Assembly: GCA_001457715.1 (NCBI GenBank)
Contig: CVRF01000003.1
Location: 310,001-374,000, forward strand
Source of the DNA: Candidatus Providencia siddallii
GTDB lineage: Bacteria > Pseudomonadota > Gammaproteobacteria > Enterobacterales > Enterobacteriaceae
DNA length: 64,000 nucleotides
Direction: 5' to 3'
In this document: positions 9,806 to 24,905 of the stretch, in pieces
How positions within the stretch are numbered: position 1 is the stretch's first letter
Layout: each line of letters starts with the position of its first letter
Notes under the pieces: generated by a model
What the model saw: only the letters and a program-made list of their open reading frames with translations
What the model was told of the DNA's origin: nothing
Database searches by the model: none
Program-made: the position numbers and the translations under genes

Positions 9806-11203
9806 GTGTCACTTTCGCTTTGGCAGCTCTGTCTTGCCAGATTAAAAGATGAACTATCTGCCACAGAATTCAGTATGTGGATACGTCCACTGCAAGCAGA
9901 ATTAAGCGATAATACACTAATACTTTACGCTCCAAATCGTTTTGTTTTAGATTGGGTAAAAAATAAATATATTAATAATATCAACGAATTATTAAACGAT
10001 TTACGTGGCTCAAAAGCACCATCTTTACATTTTGAAATAGGAAATAAACCAATTGTTGTTATACCAACACATACACGAAATTACGATTCAAATGACACAA
10101 ATAAATCCATATTTAATATTCCATTAAAACGGTTTAAATTAAATAAAGATAACTATAAAAAAATACAACAAGGAAAAATTTATAATTCTAATGTTAATTC
10201 TAAACATATTTTTGATAATTTTGTTGAAGGAAAATCAAATCAATTAGCCATTACAGCAGCTAGACAGGTTGCAAAAAATCTTGGTTGTGTATATAATCCT
10301 CTTTTTCTTTATGGTGGTACCGGATTAGGTAAAACTCATTTATTACACGCTATAGGTAATTATATTATAGAACAAAAATATAATACAAAGGTTGTATATA
10401 TGCATTCAGAACATTTTGTACAAAATATGGTTAGAGCATTACAAAATAACGCAATTGAAGAATTTAAATATTATTATCGTTCTGTTAATGTATTACTTAT
10501 AGATGATATTCAATTTTTTGCTAATAAAGATCGTTCTCAGGAAGAATTTTTTCATACATTCAATGCATTATTTGAAGATAATCAACAAATTATTCTAACT
10601 TCTGATCGCTATCCTAAAGAAATTAATGGAGTAGAAGATAGATTAAAATCTCGTTTAGGGTGGGGATTAACAGTTGAAATAGAACAACCAGAATTAGAAA
10701 CACGTATTGCTATTTTAATAAAAAAAGCTAACGCAAACAAACTATTTCTTCCATATGAAATTGCTTTATTTATTGCTAAACACCTTTGTTCTAATGTAGG
10801 AGAACTTGAAGGTGCATTAAATCGTATAATTGCAAATTTAAATTTTACTGGACATAAAATAACAATAGACTTTGTTAGGGAAACATTAGGAGATTTATTA
10901 GCTATACATGAAAAATTAATAACTATTGATAATATCCAAAAAACAATCGCTGATTATTATAAAATTAAAATTACAGATTTACATTCCAAACGACGATCAC
11001 GTTCTATCACACGTCCAAGGCAAATAGCGATGGCGCTATCTAAAAAATTGACAAGCCATAGTTTATCTGAAATAGGAAACGCATTTGGTGGTCGTGACCA
11101 CACTACAGTTTTACATGCATGTCGTAAAATAGAAAAATTATGTGAAGAAAATTATAGTATAAAAAAAGATTTTTTAAATTTAAAAAAAACTTTATCATCA
11201 TAA
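9806..11203 (+). CDS. dnaA: Chromosomal replication initiator DnaA
   Basis: DnaA binds DnaA boxes at oriC and opens the duplex. Domain I (residues 1-80) is nearly identical to E. coli ([36 protein letters not shown]). A degenerate linker follows. The AAA+ domain has [13 protein letters not shown] (Walker A) and LLIDDIQF (Walker B). Domain IV carries the DNA-binding signature [16 protein letters not shown] chose the GTG at 9806 (465 residues): E. coli dnaA also starts GTG TCA CTT TCG, and GGGGT lies five bases upstream. An in-frame ATG at 9794 has no ribosome-binding site. dnaN follows after four bases. Having dnaA shows that this symbiont controls its own replication initiation, unlike some tiny-genome symbionts that lack it. 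Confidence 0.97.
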   Translation: MSLSLWQLCLARLKDELSATEFSMWIRPLQAELSDNTLILYAPNRFVLDWVKNKYINNINELLNDLRGSKAPSLHFEIGNKPIVVIPTHTRNYDSNDTNKSIFNIPLKRFKLNKDNYKKIQQGKIYNSNVNSKHIFDNFVEGKSNQLAITAARQVAKNLGCVYNPLFLYGGTGLGKTHLLHAIGNYIIEQKYNTKVVYMHSEHFVQNMVRALQNNAIEEFKYYYRSVNVLLIDDIQFFANKDRSQEEFFHTFNALFEDNQQIILTSDRYPKEINGVEDRLKSRLGWGLTVEIEQPELETRIAILIKKANANKLFLPYEIALFIAKHLCSNVGELEGALNRIIANLNFTGHKITIDFVRETLGDLLAIHEKLITIDNIQKTIADYYKIKITDLHSKRRSRSITRPRQIAMALSKKLTSHSLSEIGNAFGGRDHTTVLHACRKIEKLCEENYSIKKDFLNLKKTLSS

Positions 11204-11207
11204 TATT

Positions 11208-12308
11208 GTGAAGCTCATCATAAATAGAGAAGAATTAATAAAATCATTATATCAAATTAATAGTGCTTTAAGCAGTAGACCTATTTTGCCTATTCTTAAT
11301 AATATTTTATTACGTGTAAACGAAGGGGTATTACAATTAATTACAACTGATTTAGAAATTGAGATAATAATTAATATCTTATTAAATAAAAGATATGAAA
11401 TTGGTGAAACAACGATTCCAGCTCGTAAATTCTACGAAATCTGGAAAAATTTACCAGAATTTTCTGAAATAAAATTAGAAATTAATAATAACAAATTAAC
11501 TATAGATTCTGGTCGAAGTCATTTCTTACTATCAACATTACCATCAGTTAATTTTCCGAATATAAATATATGGAAAAGTAAAATAGATTTTTCTATCTCA
11601 CAAACAACACTTAAAAATTTAATTGAAGCTACTCAGTTTTCAATGGCGAATCAAGATATACGTTATTATCTTAATGGAATGCTTATTGAAACTAAAAATC
11701 AAATAATTAGATCTGTTTCAACAGACGGACATAGGCTTTCAATTTACGATGCAAACATTGAATTCACAGTACCTTATAATAAAATCATTATCCCTCGAAA
11801 AGGAGTAATTGAATTACTACATTTATTAAATAATAACAATAGTTTAGTAAAAATAGAAATTGGAGAGAATAATATTCGAGCATACTTAAACAATATTATA
11901 TTCACATCAAAACTTATTGATGGACATTTTCCAGATTATCACCAAGTTTTACCTAAAAATACAAATAAAATATTAGAAACTAATTGTGATTCATTAAAAC
12001 AAGCGCTTTTACGCACATCGATTCTATCTAACAAAATTAATCTTGGTGTAAGATTATATCTTAGTAAAAATCAATTATGTATAACAGCAAACAATCAAGA
12101 ACAAGAAATAGCAGAGGAAACAATTGATGTTATGTATCATGGAATAGATATAGAAATCTGTTTTAATGTTAAATATATTTTAGATATTCTTAGCGTAATA
12201 AAAAGCAAATATGTTCAATTTTTATTAACAGATTCCATTTCAAGTGTTTTAATAAAAAACCCAGAAAAACAAACTGCTATTTATGTTATAATGCCTATGC
12301 GTTTATAA
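11208..12308 (+). CDS. dnaN: DNA polymerase III beta subunit (sliding clamp)
   Basis: The 366-residue protein has exactly the E. coli length and three-domain clamp fold. Conserved stretches are SSRPILPILNNILL, TDLEIE, LIEATQFSMANQDIRYYLNGML, STDGHRLS, FPDYHQVLPKN and the terminal PMRL, which ends the hydrophobic cleft used by clamp-binding proteins. It tethers polymerase III and other factors to DNA. The start is GTG, four bases after the dnaA stop, so translation is probably coupled. In E. coli recF follows directly; here a 512-base spacer follows and then gyrB. Confidence 0.97.
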   Translation: MKLIINREELIKSLYQINSALSSRPILPILNNILLRVNEGVLQLITTDLEIEIIINILLNKRYEIGETTIPARKFYEIWKNLPEFSEIKLEINNNKLTIDSGRSHFLLSTLPSVNFPNINIWKSKIDFSISQTTLKNLIEATQFSMANQDIRYYLNGMLIETKNQIIRSVSTDGHRLSIYDANIEFTVPYNKIIIPRKGVIELLHLLNNNNSLVKIEIGENNIRAYLNNIIFTSKLIDGHFPDYHQVLPKNTNKILETNCDSLKQALLRTSILSNKINLGVRLYLSKNQLCITANNQEQEIAEETIDVMYHGIDIEICFNVKYILDILSVIKSKYVQFLLTDSISSVLIKNPEKQTAIYVIMPMRL

Positions 12309-15238
<2,930 letters not shown>

Positions 15239-15418
15239 TATATATTTCAAATTTTTCATCTAAAATAACATTTTACTTTATTTTACATTTTATAACAAAC
15301 ACATACTAGTCTGATAAAATATTTACTAATATAATATTTTTATAATTATTTAATGTATCAAGTACAACAATAAATAACAATAATTATCTTTTAAATTTAT
15401 TTTATCATTATAAACGAA

Positions 15419-16528
15419 TTACAATAAAAATTGCAACATACGCCTTAATGGTTCTGCTCCGCCCCACAATAATTGATCACCTACAGAAAAGGCTGATAAA
15501 TATTTAGACCCTATACTTAATTTTCGTAATCGCCCAATCGATATACATAATGTACCTGTAACAGCTGCTGGAGTTAATTCACGAATAGTGATTTCTCTAT
15601 CATTAGGTATCAATTTTACCCAAATATTATGTGAAACAATAAGCTCTTCTATATCTTTTAATGATATATCTTTTTTTAATTTTAATGTAAATGCTTGACC
15701 ATGACAACGCAAAGAACCAATACGTACACATATTCCATCAATATAAATAATATTATCTTTTTCAGTTGATAAAATTTTATTTGTTTCAGCTTGACACTTC
15801 CATTCTTCATAACTCTGACCATTTTCAAGAATATTATCTATACATGGAATAAAATTTCCAGCTAACGGAACTTTAAAAGTATTAACTGGCATTAAATCAG
15901 AGCGCATAAAATTAGTTATTTTTTTTTCAATATCTAAAATAATAGAAGATGTGTCTTGTAATTCTTTATTTACTTGTTTATATAAAAATCCCATTTGTAA
16001 TAACAACTCACGTATATGTTTAGATCCAGCACCTGATACTGCTTGATAAGTAGATAATGATACCCATTCAATAAGGTTATTTGAAAACAAACCACCTAAA
16101 GACATAAGCATTAAACTAACTATACAGTTTCCACCAACAAATGTTTTTACCCCTTTATTCAAAGAATTTTTAATATTTTGATAATTAACTGGATCAAGAA
16201 CAATAATAGTATCGTCTCTCATACGTAATACTGATGCTGCATCAATCCAATATCCGATCCAACCAGATCGACGTAATTTATAATAAATAGAATTGGTATA
16301 ATAACTACCTTGACAAACAACGATAATGTCTAATTCTCTTAATATATTAATATCAAAAGCATCTAATAAAAAATTATCATATCCACCATACAATGGTGCT
16401 TTTTTACCTTCTTGTGAAGTTGTAAAAAACACTGGATGTATTTTATCAAAATTATTTTCTTCTACCATTCTTCGCATTAATACAGAACCTATCATACCAC
16501 GCCAACCAACAAAACCTACATTTCTCAT
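15419..16528 (-). CDS. asd: Aspartate-semialdehyde dehydrogenase
   Basis: The 369-residue enzyme matches E. coli Asd (367). It reduces aspartyl phosphate to aspartate semialdehyde, the branch point to diaminopimelate/lysine, threonine and methionine. It has the NADP-binding start [32 protein letters not shown] with the catalytic Cys, and [17 protein letters not shown] and [13 protein letters not shown] near the end. The preceding pathway step, LysC, is also in this window at 57.9-59.3 kb. The likely essential use is meso-diaminopimelate for peptidoglycan. It converges with gyrB across 180 bases that hold nothing clear. Confidence 0.96.
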   Translation of the reverse strand: MRNVGFVGWRGMIGSVLMRRMVEENNFDKIHPVFFTTSQEGKKAPLYGGYDNFLLDAFDINILRELDIIVVCQGSYYTNSIYYKLRRSGWIGYWIDAASVLRMRDDTIIVLDPVNYQNIKNSLNKGVKTFVGGNCIVSLMLMSLGGLFSNNLIEWVSLSTYQAVSGAGSKHIRELLLQMGFLYKQVNKELQDTSSIILDIEKKITNFMRSDLMPVNTFKVPLAGNFIPCIDNILENGQSYEEWKCQAETNKILSTEKDNIIYIDGICVRIGSLRCHGQAFTLKLKKDISLKDIEELIVSHNIWVKLIPNDREITIRELTPAAVTGTLCISIGRLRKLSIGSKYLSAFSVGDQLLWGGAEPLRRMLQFLL

Positions 16529-16930
16529 TAAAATATTCCTACTTTAATTATTAAAATAAAATTTATAATAGAATATTTCTATAATTTAAATAATTTATTT
16601 TTTATAAAAATCATGATTAAATTAATAAAGTAATAATAAATATAATTTATATTATATTTATTATTACTTTATTAATATTTTATTTTATACAAAATAAAAC
16701 AATAAAAATTATTTATACATAAAAATAATTTAAATGCTTAAAAAAATAAAAACAAATATAATAAATTAATTTATTTAAATTATTGAATATTATATTTTAT
16801 TTTAATATTGTAAGTTACAAAAACATATTTTTTATAAATAACTTTTTTTATTTTAATTACTTTTTTAACTAATAATAATTTAAAATCATTTTTTTAAAAC
16901 TAAATCAATTATTACATAATCATACAAAAC

Positions 16931-16976
16931 AAAAAAAATATAACTAAAATAATTATATATAACTATTTTAGTTATA
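16931..16976 (-). terminator. Terminator-like hairpin downstream of 16S rRNA
   Basis: Read on the minus strand, TATAACTAAAATA (complement of 16964-16976) pairs with TATTTTAGTTATA (complement of 16939-16951) and is followed by eight T (16931-16938). It is a perfect 13-bp stem plus U tract, about 180 bases past the 16S 3' end. This would end the rRNA transcript. A near copy of part of it lies upstream of tadA. Confidence 0.55.
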
Positions 16977-17108
16977 AAAATGAAATTTATAAAATATTTT
17001 TTTTAATTTTTTACTATAAATCATAAACAAAATAAATTTTATATTTTTAATAAACTAATAATTTAAAATTAATTTTTAAAAATTTCAACAAATACATTCA
17101 AATTTAAA

Positions 17109-17130
17109 TCAAATAATTTGTGTGGACACT
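17109..17130 (-). repeat. 3' half of the 16S precursor processing stem
   Basis: This 22-base segment is a perfect reverse complement of 18794-18815. The pairing continues, with a small bulge, into CAAGATTTT-type sequence nearer the gene. Together the two halves close a long stem around the 16S RNA, the RNase III substrate known from E. coli 17S precursor. The sequence (TGTGTGGACACT) resembles the E. coli rrn leader TGTGTGGGCACT. Confidence 0.85.
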
Positions 17131-17154
17131 TCACAAGATTTTTTTCAATTTATT

Positions 17155-18686
<1,532 letters not shown>

Positions 18687-18793
18687 TAAATTTGTCCAAT
18701 ACTCAAAAGAACATATTTACAGTCTTTTAAAAAAACTGTAATAAATCATTTTTCAAGATTTAAAACATAAAATACTTTTGATAAAATCTTGCT

Positions 18794-18815
18794 AGTGTCC
18801 ACACAAATTATTTGA
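18794..18815 (-). repeat. 5' half of the 16S precursor processing stem
   Basis: This is the leader side of the RNase III stem; it pairs perfectly with 17109-17130. On the minus strand it directly follows the boxA element, in the same order as in the E. coli rrn leader. Confidence 0.85.
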
Positions 18816-18820
18816 TAAAT

Positions 18821-18832
18821 TATTAAAGAACG
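18821..18832 (-). promoter_or_regulatory. boxA-like antitermination element in the rRNA leader
   Basis: The minus strand reads CGTTCTTTAATA, then ATTTATCAAATAATTTGTGT. E. coli rrn leaders read TGCTCTTTAACA, then ATTTATCAGACAATCTGTGT. The match in order and spacing identifies the NusB/NusE boxA. rRNA antitermination is therefore probably kept even though the transcript is now short. Confidence 0.75.
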
Positions 18833-18880
18833 TTATAAATTCATATAAAACGATTTAAGTAAAAACTAATATACTTATAC

Positions 18881-18909
18881 CTATCCATATATACTTTATA
18901 TATGGATAG
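18881..18909. promoter_or_regulatory. 13-bp perfect inverted repeat at the rRNA transcription start
   Basis: CTATCCATATATA and TATATATGGATAG flank CTT. It begins just at the -10 box of the predicted 16S promoter and covers the expected start site. It could be an operator or a hairpin at the 5' end of the rRNA leader. Confidence 0.5.
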
Positions 18910-18937
18910 TATAAAGAGATTTTTTTTAAAAAATCAA
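18908..18937 (-). promoter_or_regulatory. Predicted 16S rRNA promoter
   Basis: On the minus strand TTGATT (complement of 18932-18937) and TATACT (complement of 18908-18913) are 18 bases apart, a good sigma-70 promoter. Transcription would start near 18901, giving a leader of about 215 bases with boxA and the processing stem. No GC-rich discriminator of the stringent rRNA promoter type is visible. Confidence 0.5.
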
Positions 18938-19853
18938 GTATTATTTTAATGTTTTTATACAAATAAATTAAACTTAATACAATTAGTGTTGTAGTTTAAT
19001 ACAAAATACAATTCAACTAATGTTAAACTTAAATTTATTATTTTTTAATATAATATAAAACTAATCAAGATAAATATTAAACATTAAAATATATAAAATT
19101 ATTTTATAATAAAATATTAAATAATAAATTAATTATATTTAAGAAATAAAATTTTTATATTAAAAATATAAATCATGTGCATTTCACTAAAAAAATAATT
19201 CACATCAAAAATTTATATTTATTTAATATAAAAATTTAATTATTTTAAAATAAATAAATTTCATTTATTACAAATCTATTCATTTATTAATTTTTGTATT
19301 TGAAATATTTAAATATAATTTTTATTAAAAATATTAATATTTTTAATAAATTACTTTTTTGAAAAAATATCAATAATTTTAATAACGATATATACTATAT
19401 TTCAATTATTAATATATAAAATATATGAATAAAACAAAAAATAAAAACTAATTTTTGATTTATTTTAAAATAATTTATTAATACTTTTTTATAAAAACTC
19501 AACTACACATTTTTTTTTATAAATGAAAATCAATAAATTTACTTTAATTCAACAAATTTTTAATTTTTAAATAAGAATTTAAAAGTATATTACATTATAT
19601 TAATCTTTGTTAAAAAATATAAATAAATATTTTATTAATTATAAATATAAAGTACATAAAATATACATCAAAAAATATATTTAAATAAAATTCAATTTTT
19701 AAATAAATTTATTATAATTAATAATAACAATATATAATAAATTAATTACAAATAAATTTTAATATAAATATATAATTTTAAATTTTAAATTAAAATAATT
19801 TTTATATTAAATTAATAAAAAAAAATCAAAAGAACATAAAATTATATTAAAAT
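18938..19853. other. Gene-free spacer between the rRNA promoter and uvrD
   Basis: This is over 900 bases of A/T-rich sequence with no supportable gene, tRNA or remnant. The region lies downstream of uvrD and upstream of the rRNA promoter. Probably decayed ancestral genes. Confidence 0.6.
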
Positions 19854-22025
19854 TTATTTATTATTTAAATAATTTAATCTAGCGTATTGAGCAACTAACC
19901 ATTTAACACCTTGTTTTTGAAAAACAATTTGTAATTTACATTCTTTTCCAATACCAATTAAATTAATAATTTTACCTTCACCAAATTTATCATGAACTAC
20001 TAATTGACCTACTTTATATTCAAAATCGTTTTTATAAACTTCAGAATTAAAATTTAAATATTTTTTTTCATTATTAATAGGTGATGTTAAATATATTTTT
20101 TTAATACACTCTATTGGGAGTTCTCCAATAAACCTAGATGGTAAAGGATTAACTCTTTTACCATATAAAAAACGACTTTCTGTATACGTAATAATTAATT
20201 TTTTCATAGCACGAGTAATTCCTACATAAGCTAAACGCCTTTCCTCTTCTATTTTCTGATCTTTATAAATTGACATATAACTTGGAAGTATACCTTCTTC
20301 AACACCAATAATAAAAACAAATTGGAATTCAAGCCCCTTAGCTGAATGTAAAGTCATTAATTGTACATTATCCTGATTAATTATTATTTTTTTTTCATTT
20401 GAAGAATTTAAAGATACATAAGATAAAAATGATTGTAAATACGATGTGCTTTCATCTTGACGTTTAAACTCCAAAGCTGCATTTAAAAACTCATTTAAAT
20501 TTTCAATACGAGCTTCTCCTTTTTCATTTTTTTCTTTTTTATACATATCAAATAAACCTGATTTTTTAATTATATAATTCACTTGAACATGTAAATTCAT
20601 ATTTTTTGTTTCTTTTTCCAAAAAATTTATTAAATTTAAAAAACGCTGAATAACAACAGAAGCACGTTTAAAATAATTTTTCTCACGTAATAAATACTCG
20701 CAACTTTCCCACAAAGTTAATTTATGTTTACAAGAAAGATTACGTATAATATCTAACGTTGTTTCTCCAATACCTCGTGCAGGTATATTTATTACACGTT
20801 CAAAAGAAGCATCATCATTTCGATTCACAACCAACCGCAAATAAGATAAAACTTCTTTAATTTCTTTACGATCAAAAAATTTTTTTCCTCCATATATACA
20901 ATATGGAATTCCATTTTTTATTAACGCTTCCTCTAATAAACGAGATTGACTATTTCTACGATACAAAATCGCACAATTATTTAAAGAATTATTATTTTCA
21001 TTCCAATATTTTAATTGATCTATTATATAACGTGATTCATCTAATTCATTAGATGCACAATAAATAACGATAGGTTCACCATCAATACCTTTAGTCCATA
21101 ATTTTTTTCCCATACGAATACTATTATTAGAAATCAAAGCATTTGCCGCTTTTAAAATATTTTTTGTAGACCGATAATTTTGTTCAAGAAGAATAGTTTT
21201 TATATCTGAAAAATCATCAATAACACGTTTAATATTTTCTATTTGCGCCCCTCTCCAACCATAAATAGACTGATCATCATCGCCTACAATCATAAGTTTT
21301 CCAGTTTTACCAACAAGTTGACGAATCCAAGCATATTGTACAAAATTAGTATCTTGAAATTCATCTACAAAAATATTTGTAAAACGATTACAATAATATT
21401 GCAATATATCTGTTTTATTTAAAAATAACTCATAAGCTCGTAAAAGTAACTCAGAAAAATCTACCAAACCAGATCTATCACAAGTATCTTGATAAAATTG
21501 ATACACTTTTAACAATGTTTCTTCTATTTTATTATTTTTAATTTGAATATCTTTAGGTCTAAGTCCATTGTTTTTTTTGTTATTTATATACCAAATACAT
21601 TGTTGTGGAGACCACTGTTTTTCATTTAAATTCAAAACATTCAATAATTTACTAACAAGATAATATTGATCATTACTATCTAATATTTGAAAATCTTTTG
21701 GTAAATTTACATGCATATAATGCTTACGTAGTAAATTACTTGATAAAGTATGAAACGTGCCAATCAAAATTTTATTTTTAATAACTCCGAGTAATTGATT
21801 AACACGTTGTTGCATTTCAATAGCAGCTTTATTAGTAAATGTTACTGCTATTATAGAATATGGAGAAAATTTCTCTACAGTTATCAACCAAGCAATACGA
21901 TTAACTAATACGCGAGTTTTTCCACTACCAGCTCCTGCAAGTACTAATAAATTTAAATCATATGGAGCAGAAACAACTTCGCGTTGTTTATCATTTAAAT
22001 CTTTTAATAAATAAGATTTTTGCAT
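19854..22025 (-). CDS. uvrD: DNA helicase II, UvrD
   Basis: The 723-residue superfamily 1A helicase matches E. coli UvrD (720) from end to end. UvrD unwinds DNA 3' to 5' in nucleotide excision and mismatch repair and removes stalled RNA polymerase. Visible motifs are LAGAGSGKTRVLVNRIAWL (Walker A), VTFTNKAA, VDEFQDTN (Walker B), GDDDQSIYGWRGA, LEQNYRST, LMTLHSAKGLEF and RRLAYVGITRA. The C-terminal Tudor-like domain involved in RNA polymerase binding is kept (VGQLVVHDKFGEGKIINL to GVKWLVAQYARL). The match to UvrD rather than Rep or PcrA is clear from SYLLKDLNDKQREVVSAP. Confidence 0.96.
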   Translation of the reverse strand: MQKSYLLKDLNDKQREVVSAPYDLNLLVLAGAGSGKTRVLVNRIAWLITVEKFSPYSIIAVTFTNKAAIEMQQRVNQLLGVIKNKILIGTFHTLSSNLLRKHYMHVNLPKDFQILDSNDQYYLVSKLLNVLNLNEKQWSPQQCIWYINNKKNNGLRPKDIQIKNNKIEETLLKVYQFYQDTCDRSGLVDFSELLLRAYELFLNKTDILQYYCNRFTNIFVDEFQDTNFVQYAWIRQLVGKTGKLMIVGDDDQSIYGWRGAQIENIKRVIDDFSDIKTILLEQNYRSTKNILKAANALISNNSIRMGKKLWTKGIDGEPIVIYCASNELDESRYIIDQLKYWNENNNSLNNCAILYRRNSQSRLLEEALIKNGIPYCIYGGKKFFDRKEIKEVLSYLRLVVNRNDDASFERVINIPARGIGETTLDIIRNLSCKHKLTLWESCEYLLREKNYFKRASVVIQRFLNLINFLEKETKNMNLHVQVNYIIKKSGLFDMYKKEKNEKGEARIENLNEFLNAALEFKRQDESTSYLQSFLSYVSLNSSNEKKIIINQDNVQLMTLHSAKGLEFQFVFIIGVEEGILPSYMSIYKDQKIEEERRLAYVGITRAMKKLIITYTESRFLYGKRVNPLPSRFIGELPIECIKKIYLTSPINNEKKYLNFNSEVYKNDFEYKVGQLVVHDKFGEGKIINLIGIGKECKLQIVFQKQGVKWLVAQYARLNYLNNK

Positions 22026-22738
22026 TAAAATATAAAACCATTAATATAACAATATATATTATTTAAAATTATTAATTAAATGATATTAAGTATATTAAAT
22101 TTAATATTTAAATATTACTAATAAATTTAATTTTTATATATATAAAAAACTTAAAAATGATAAAAATAATATTTATTATTAATAATAAATATTAAAATTA
22201 AACTAATAATTGTATATTATATAATAATTTATTTTTTAAATAGTGTCAAGTTATAATACATGTATATTAATATGCATATATTTAAGTAATATATTATAAA
22301 TATATAATATAATAAACGATTAAAATAATAATTTCATGAAATTAAAACGTTATCTATTTTTAAAAAAAATATTTTTTTAAAAAATATTTAATTATCTATA
22401 TAAAAATTATATTTAAATTTAATAAATATAAAATATTTTCTATATATTAATATATTAAAAAATTAAAATAATTATTTTTTATTTTTAAAATTTATATTTA
22501 AAAACTAATATTTATTAAAAAATATTAATTTATATATTAAATTTTATTATAATTAATTATTATAATTATATATTATTATTAATAATAAAACAGCCATATT
22601 TATTTAAATAAAAATTTTTATATAATAAGCAAACAATTATATATTGTTATTTAAATAATATAATTATAAATACAAATAAATTAATACATAAACCAATATT
22701 AATCAAACATGTATTTTAATTTTTAATTAAATAAATTT
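22026..22738. other. Gene-free spacer between uvrD and ispF
   Basis: These 713 bases of A/T-rich sequence, with runs of TATA and AATT, show no gene, RNA or remnant I can support. In E. coli, truD and surE follow ispF; neither can be seen here. Confidence 0.6.
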
Positions 22739-23230
22739 TTAATTTAAATTATTTTTTATTTTTTTTGATAAAAAAACAATAGCAAAACAAGCAATCCCTT
22801 CTTTTCGCCCAATAAAACCTAAGTGTTCAGTTGTAGTTGATTTTATACTAATAATATCTAAACTACATTCAAGATCTTCAGCAATATTAATACGCATTTG
22901 TGTAATATATGGAAGCATTTTAGGCTCTTGAGCTAAAATAGTTATATCAATATTTCCAATATTATAACCTTTTTTTACTATACAGGTAAAAACTTTTTTA
23001 AGCAATACTCGACTATTAATATTTTTATATATAACATCTGAACTAGGAAACCATTTACCTATATCACCAAGTGCAGAAGCTCCCAAAATTGCATCTATAA
23101 GCGAATGTAATAATACATCACCATCTGAGTGAGCTAAAAACCCATATTTATAAAACATATGTACTCCACCAATAACTAGTGGCTTTTTACCATTAAATTT
23201 ATGCACATCAAAACCATAACCAATTCTCAT
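22739..23230 (-). CDS. ispF: 2-C-methyl-D-erythritol 2,4-cyclodiphosphate synthase
   Basis: The 163-residue enzyme catalyses the fifth step of the non-mevalonate isoprenoid pathway. The zinc-binding GFDVHKF (Asp8, His10) and the [19 protein letters not shown] segment are intact, as is [20 protein letters not shown] near the end. It begins one base after the ispD stop, so the two genes are translated as a pair. The product supplies isopentenyl units for undecaprenyl phosphate (cell wall) and quinones. Confidence 0.96.
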   Translation of the reverse strand: MRIGYGFDVHKFNGKKPLVIGGVHMFYKYGFLAHSDGDVLLHSLIDAILGASALGDIGKWFPSSDVIYKNINSRVLLKKVFTCIVKKGYNIGNIDITILAQEPKMLPYITQMRINIAEDLECSLDIISIKSTTTEHLGFIGRKEGIACFAIVFLSKKIKNNLN

Positions 23231-23231
23231 A

Positions 23232-23945
23232 TTACATTACTCTTGATAAATAAAATTCAATCAACGATAAATCCTCTGGAAATGTCACTTTTATATTATC
23301 AGCTCGACCAATAATAAACATTGGCTTATATCCATAATGCTCAAGAACAGAGGATTCATCTGAAATCACTACATTGTTTTTTAAAGCATTACTAAGACAA
23401 TTTCTCAACAATAATAATGGAAAAAATTGCGGTGTCAATGCATTCCAAAGAGTACTACGATCAACAGTGTGATGAATAAATTTATCATATTTCATGATAC
23501 TCTTAATAGTATCACGTATAGGTGATACTAAAATTCCACCGCAGCAATTATTATTTTTTATTATTTTGGTAATTTTATTTAAATCATCTTGATGTAAACA
23601 TGGACGAACTGCATCATGAACCAATACCCAATAATCATAAAATTTATATTGTCGTAAAAAAAAATTTAATCCAGCTAAAACAGATCCAGATCGCTCTTTA
23701 GCACCAATAACAGTAATAACTCTAGGATTTTTAATAAGATTAAGATTACAAAAAAAATTATCTTTAGAATTTAAAACCACTACAATATATTGGATTTTAG
23801 AATATAACAATAACGCGTATATTGTATGTTCTATAATTGTTTTACCTGCAACAAGTAAATATTGCTTAGGACAGTCAGTATTCATGCGAATACCAACTCC
23901 TGCTGCTGGAACTACAGCTACAATTTTTTGTTTTTTATAAAACAT
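23232..23945 (-). CDS. ispD: 2-C-methyl-D-erythritol 4-phosphate cytidylyltransferase
   Basis: The 237-residue enzyme makes CDP-methylerythritol, the third step of the non-mevalonate pathway. The nucleotide-binding start [19 protein letters not shown], the [12 protein letters not shown] motif and [13 protein letters not shown] are in the family positions. It lies between ftsB (43 bases upstream) and ispF, the ancestral enterobacterial order ftsB-ispD-ispF. Confidence 0.96.
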   Translation of the reverse strand: MFYKKQKIVAVVPAAGVGIRMNTDCPKQYLLVAGKTIIEHTIYALLLYSKIQYIVVVLNSKDNFFCNLNLIKNPRVITVIGAKERSGSVLAGLNFFLRQYKFYDYWVLVHDAVRPCLHQDDLNKITKIIKNNNCCGGILVSPIRDTIKSIMKYDKFIHHTVDRSTLWNALTPQFFPLLLLRNCLSNALKNNVVISDESSVLEHYGYKPMFIIGRADNIKVTFPEDLSLIEFYLSRVM

Positions 23946-23988
23946 AATATAAATTATTTACTAACAAAATTATCAGATTAAAAAATAA

Positions 23989-24264
23989 CTATTGTTTTTT
24001 CATTATATAATAATACGATTCTTCAGGTTTAATCATCAATAAATCATTTCGTGCTCGCTCTTCTAATGCATCCTGACCATCGTATAAATCATTAATTTCT
24101 GCAAAAAGTCGCTCATTACGCATTTTTAAACAAAAATTTATATTTTTTTGATTAATTATATCATTTTTAACTTTAAAATAATCATATACTCCATTTTTAC
24201 CTAACCATAAATCATATTGCAACCAAATTAATACTATAATTAATAGTAGTTTTAATTTATCCAT
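23989..24264 (-). CDS. ftsB: Cell division protein FtsB
   Basis: FtsB is a small bitopic protein that joins FtsL and FtsQ in the divisome. I start it at the ATG at 24264 (91 residues), because from there MDKLKLLLIIVLIWLQYDLW aligns with E. coli [20 protein letters not shown]. An upstream in-frame ATG at 24306 would add 14 residues without a counterpart. Residues 4-20 form the membrane helix. Then comes a coiled-coil-like segment (KNDIINQKNINFCLKMRNERLFAEINDL), and GQDALEERARNDLLMIKPEESYY closes the conserved part. The C-terminal tail is shorter than in E. coli. Confidence 0.92.
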   Translation of the reverse strand: MDKLKLLLIIVLIWLQYDLWLGKNGVYDYFKVKNDIINQKNINFCLKMRNERLFAEINDLYDGQDALEERARNDLLMIKPEESYYYIMKKQ

Positions 24265-24905
24265 TTTATTAAATAAATAATATTTTATTAAAAAATAATT
24301 TTTCAAATTGAAACGTAATAAATATATTTACAATTAAATTTAAATGAAATCTCATTTTTGTTAATAAAAAAATAAGTTAAGAAATTACTATAACAATATA
24401 TAATTATTTAAATATAAAGTATTAGTTAACAACTAATTTATATAGCAATAAAAAATTTTATTTATTATATTTTTAAATTAAAAATAATTCAAAATTATTT
24501 TTTATAAAATTTACTTTTATTATTTATACAAAAATAATTTTATTTAAATCGTATAATATAAAAACTTTTATAAATACATATACTATAAAATTAACATATA
24601 TATCTAACATAATAAACATTAATCATATAATATAATACTAACTTTGTTAGTTAAATCTAAAAAAATACAATATTTATTGTATTCATTAATATAATTTATG
24701 ATAATAAATAAAATTTTAAAAAATAATTTATTTATAATTAATAAAACTATTTTTCTTTTAAAAAAAATATTTTATTTTAAATTACTATATAATATCATAT
24801 ATTAATTTAAAACAAATTAATAAATATGAAATACTATAATTTTATATAAGAATTAAATTCTTAATTATAATTAAATTATTTTTAAAATCATAAAAGGTGT
24901 TTATA
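24265..24905. other. Divergent spacer between ftsB and purH
   Basis: About 640 A/T-rich bases hold promoters for two divergent genes. I see no PurR operator (ACGCAAACGTTTGCGT type) before purH and no RNA gene. AAAGG at 24891-24895 is the purH ribosome-binding site. Confidence 0.6.

Larger units (their letters stand above)
16529..17154. other. Spacer between asd and the 16S rRNA gene, where tRNA and 23S genes would be expected
   Basis: In a normal rrn operon the sequence after the 16S 3' end (reading right to left here) holds tRNA and 23S genes. These 626 bases contain neither. They hold the left half of the 16S processing stem (17109-17130) and a terminator-like hairpin (16931-16976), then A/T-rich filler up to asd. 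No tRNA-like T-loop (GGTTCRA) is present. Confidence 0.8.
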
